A DNA stretch of 58,320 bases, taken from contig NZ_PVNK01000126.1 of the NCBI RefSeq assembly GCF_002994615.1, positions 1 to 58,320 on the forward strand, written 5' to 3'. Shown piece by piece: positions 54,807-58,320 of the stretch; the stretch's first letter is position 1; every line of letters starts with the position of its first letter. This DNA is from Enhygromyxa salina. Its GTDB lineage: Bacteria > Myxococcota_A > Polyangia > Nannocystales > Nannocystaceae. Below the pieces are notes generated by a model. That model saw only the letters and a list, made by a program, of their open reading frames with translations. It was not told the origin of the DNA and made no database searches. The translations under genes were made by a program, and so were the position numbers.

Positions 54807-55160
54807 ATGCCCTCCTCACGCCTGCTCAGCCCCGCGTGGGCGCTGCTCGTCGCCCTCGCTGTCGCCGGGGGGTGCAAGGAGAACGGCAACGACTACCTGA
54901 CCGAGGGCTTGCGCCTGCTCGGCGAGGCCGAGCGCGGGGACTGCAAGCCCAACGTCCGCGGGGGGCAGGCCATGATCGACACGACCAAGGTCAGCCAGTG
55001 CCTCGCCAAGACCAAAGACGCGCTCGAGCAGCTCCACAAGGCCCGCGAGCTCGGGGTCGACAACAAAGAGACCAACGATCTGATCGCCAAGACCGAAGCC
55101 GAGGTCGCCAAGCTCGAGTCGATGCTCCAGATCGTCGGTCGCATGCAGCACGAGCCGTAG
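54807..55160 (+). CDS. Small helical lipoprotein
   Basis: The 117-residue protein has a lipoprotein signal (LLVALAVAGGCKENGN) and an all-helical mature part. That part has cysteines in RGDCKPNV and VSQCLAKTKD and a coiled-coil-like stretch (ALEQLHKARELGV, LIAKTEAEVAKLESMLQ). No family was recognised. It stands alone between the DUF2723 gene and a convergent lipoprotein gene. The roughly 145 bp after it contains nothing I can support. Confidence 0.65.
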   Translation: MPSSRLLSPAWALLVALAVAGGCKENGNDYLTEGLRLLGEAERGDCKPNVRGGQAMIDTTKVSQCLAKTKDALEQLHKARELGVDNKETNDLIAKTEAEVAKLESMLQIVGRMQHEP

Positions 55161-55304
55161 CGGGGCAAGGTTGTCCGACCCGCGAGGCGCTCGTGGGTCG
55201 AGACCGACGCCGAGGGCGAGGTGAAGATCGAGGCGGCCGGGGGGCAAAGAGCGAGACCGGCGCGGATGGGGGCGTCGACATCGAGGGCCCCGACGGGACC
55301 AGGT

Positions 55305-56213
55305 TCAGAGCTCGGCGCCCGCTTCGATCCAGTGCGCGACCCGAACCAGATCCGCGTGGGGCAGGGGCCCGTCGGGTGGCATCGGCTCCCCTTGCAGCCC
55401 GTGCAGCCCCGCTCCAGCCTGGGTCCGCAGCAGCTTGTGGACCAGGTAGCTCTCCGACGGAAGCCGCGGCGTGACCATCGGGAAGTCGGTGTTCTCGAGC
55501 CCGGTCCGCAAGACCAGCTCGGTCCACGCGGTCTCGGGGTCCGACAGATCCAGCCGCGCCGAGGCCAGCTCGTCGTCGCGCTGGTGACAGCCGCACGCCT
55601 CCCGCTCGGGATCGAAGATCTCTCCGGGCGCGAACAGCTCGGTCAAGCTCGGGCCGGGCTCGAGCGCGGGGATCTCCTCGGGCGCGCTGTCCCCGGTCGA
55701 GCCGGCGACGCGAAACTCGATGAAGCGCCGGAGCTCGCCCTCGGCGTTGGGGGCCCAGCTGTCGTGCTCGGTGTCGAGGGCCTCGCCGGCCCAGCCGAGC
55801 AGGGCCGGGCGAAGCTGGACGCGGTAGGTCAGGCCCGGTTGGAGCGGGGCACCCGGGGTCAGGGACAGGACCGAGCCCGGGCACCAGCGCTCGCTCGCGA
55901 GCCCCGCGCGCTCGCCGGGGGCGCGCCAGCTGAACAGCTGCACCTCCTGTTGGGTGTCGAAGGTCAGCTCGGCCGAGTGCAAGGTCGCGTCGAAGCTGTC
56001 GAGCGCGCGCGGATCGACCTCCGCGGACAGGCACAGATCGATCCGCGTGAGGGGATCTGCGTCCGGGCTCCCGGCAGCCGGGATCGTCTCGACGATCTCC
56101 AAGACCCCGACGACGGGCTCGAAGCGGGCCCGATCGTCGAGCTCGCCGCAGCTGGCCGCCGGGGCGACCAGTGACAGGACGAGCAGCGCCCGCGACAGCC
56201 CAGCCGGCCTCAC
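55305..56213 (-). CDS. Cytochrome-like (PSCyt1-type) lipoprotein with atypical heme site
   Basis: The 302-residue protein starts at a GTG (56213), with a lipoprotein signal ending APAASCGELDD. An Ig-like N-terminal part (ETIPAAGSPDADPLTRIDLC, LTYRVQLRPALLGWAG) is followed by a cytochrome-c-like region. That region has EACGCHQRDDELASARLDLS, then SYLVHKLLRTQAG and GEPMPPDGPLPHADLVRVAH. In such proteins the heme is bound by CxxCH; here the spacing is CGCH, one residue short, so heme binding is doubtful. It is otherwise like the planctomycete-type cytochrome C domains of surface lipoproteins. Confidence 0.65.
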   Translation of the reverse strand: MRPAGLSRALLVLSLVAPAASCGELDDRARFEPVVGVLEIVETIPAAGSPDADPLTRIDLCLSAEVDPRALDSFDATLHSAELTFDTQQEVQLFSWRAPGERAGLASERWCPGSVLSLTPGAPLQPGLTYRVQLRPALLGWAGEALDTEHDSWAPNAEGELRRFIEFRVAGSTGDSAPEEIPALEPGPSLTELFAPGEIFDPEREACGCHQRDDELASARLDLSDPETAWTELVLRTGLENTDFPMVTPRLPSESYLVHKLLRTQAGAGLHGLQGEPMPPDGPLPHADLVRVAHWIEAGAEL

Positions 56214-56483
56214 GGCCCCACGCTACCAGCTTCGGGCGGTCTCCGGCCCGGCTGTGGGTCACACGGCGCGGGCGATCTGTGCGGGGTACACGCAGATGGG
56301 CGCGAGACAGCCCGGAATCCCCTCCTTGTTGACCCTGCGCGCGCTGCCCTGCTATCGTCGCCGCCGAATTCGCTAGTGTTGTACGGGGGATCCGCCCGGT
56401 ACCGCTGGCCCCGGCGCTCCGCCGGACCCAAGAGTAGGGAGTTCTCGGTGCACCCTCCGACTACCCGCCCCAACGGCCCCGTC

Positions 56484-56941
56484 ATGACCCGCGCTGTGTC
56501 GCGTGTCGCCCCCCGACTCTTCGCGCTCGGCCTGGCCGTCGCCTGCGCGGGCTGCGGTCCCTTCGGCTACCTCAAGAAGGTTGCGACCGACGCGACCCGT
56601 GCCGTGGCCGACGCCGAGGCCGCAGGTGCCGAAGAGTACGCGCCCTACGAGTACTGGGGCGCGGTCGCCTACCTCGAGCAGTCCAAGGTCTTGATGGGCT
56701 ACAGCGAGTACGAGCGCTCCTTCGATTTTGGTGAGCGGTCCAAGCAGCTGGCCAACGAGGCCAAGCTCAAGGCCCAGCGCGTCAAAAAGGGCGAGTCTGT
56801 CGTCCACAGCGAAGACGTGGCCGCCCCGACCGACATGGTCGACTCCGAGGGCAAGCAGATCGAGAGCATCGACGAGGTCAACGAGCGCGACGACGCCGGG
56901 GTCGAAAAGAGCGGCAAGAACACCGACGGAGGGCAGGGTTG

Positions 56942-56942
<1 letters not shown>
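56484..56942 (+). CDS. DUF4398-like lipoprotein, partner of the OmpA protein
   Basis: From the ATG at 56484 the protein is 152 residues, with a signal ending GLAVACAGCGPFGY. The body matches DUF4398-type envelope proteins: ADAEAAGAEEYAPYEYWGAV, AYLEQSKVLMGYSEYERSFD and FGERSKQLANEAKLKAQRVK. It ends in a charged low-complexity tail. Its stop shares a base with the ATG of the OmpA gene (TGATG), so the two are coupled. The family often neighbours OmpA-like proteins. A longer frame to 56376 lacks a signal and is not preferred. Confidence 0.78.
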
Positions 56943-58159
<1,217 letters not shown>

Positions 58160-58320
58160 CCGTGTCCGCGCCTCGGACAACCCGCTCGACCTGTTCGACG
58201 CGGGCCGGGGCTCGGACGACACATCACCCAACGCGACGCTCGTGTCTCCCGGGTCGTCGGTAGGAGCGCTGCTACATGGACCGCCAAGCACCCCCGGCCC
58301 CCTCCCGGGCTCTCTTCCCC

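Noticed and set aside
58276..58320. Possible start of a gene at the window's right edge (MDRQAPPAPSR...)
   Set aside because: Only 15 codons are visible with no recognisable motif, so it cannot be supported.

Overview
The window is 58 kb of GC-rich DNA with densely packed genes on both strands. It most likely comes from a myxobacterium of the Nannocystaceae type (Nannocystis, Enhygromyxa or Plesiocystis relatives). This is inferred from the very high GC, the many secreted lipoproteins with (Gly-Asp)n linkers, a Hanks-type kinase, a C11 protease, WGR/TIGR02996 and DUF4398/OmpA-TSP3 proteins, and a DUF2723 membrane protein. No rRNA, tRNA or CRISPR array was seen.

Layout. 1-3.3 kb: a partial DUF3127 protein, a WGR-LRR protein and a beta-propeller lipoprotein. 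3.5-5.8 kb: the first RAYT-type (REP-associated tyrosine) transposase locus, bracketed by two repeat arrays. 5.8-24.1 kb: mainly chromosomal genes. These are an aldehyde dehydrogenase, ribosomal protein L28, a ZIP-like/permease metal exporter, a transglutaminase-elicitor/C11 protease pair, several lipoproteins, a DUF885 metallopeptidase, a WD40 protein, an orphan OmpR-type regulator, an acyl-CoA desaturase and a protein kinase. 24.1-33.3 kb: a PhoD-type phosphatase gene split by a low-GC island. The island carries a three-gene Detocs-type anti-phage two-component system (sensor kinase, lone receiver, receiver-nucleoside phosphorylase) and a sigma-factor remnant. It is bordered by a nearly perfect 1,068-bp direct repeat of the phosphatase 3' region. 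33.4-37 kb: a module resembling type VI secretion cargo (DcrB-like adaptor, LCAT-like lipase, LysM/peptidoglycan-binding protein). 37-47.5 kb: metH with an ArsR-methyltransferase regulator, a TerB-like protein, a secreted DUF4360/PLA2-like/DUF4360 cluster, and dapA-dapB with a coupled lipoprotein. 47.5-50.8 kb: the second RAYT locus, again bracketed by arrays, lying between gene remnants. 50.8-58.3 kb: TPR protein-ribF, a DUF2723-TPR membrane protein, small lipoproteins, and a DUF4398 lipoprotein coupled to an OmpA/TSP3 protein.

Two things stand out. The first is the Detocs island with its gene-fragment direct repeats, which looks like a very recent single-crossover (Campbell-type) insertion of a circle of about 6.9 kb, or else an assembly artefact. 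The second is the pair of paralogous RAYT loci. Each is flanked on its 3' side by one repeat array and on its 5' side by another. All four arrays share a core close to CCGGACnnnGAGTCTT, in opposite orientation on the two sides of the transposase. Both islands also have damaged copies of neighbouring genes at their borders.
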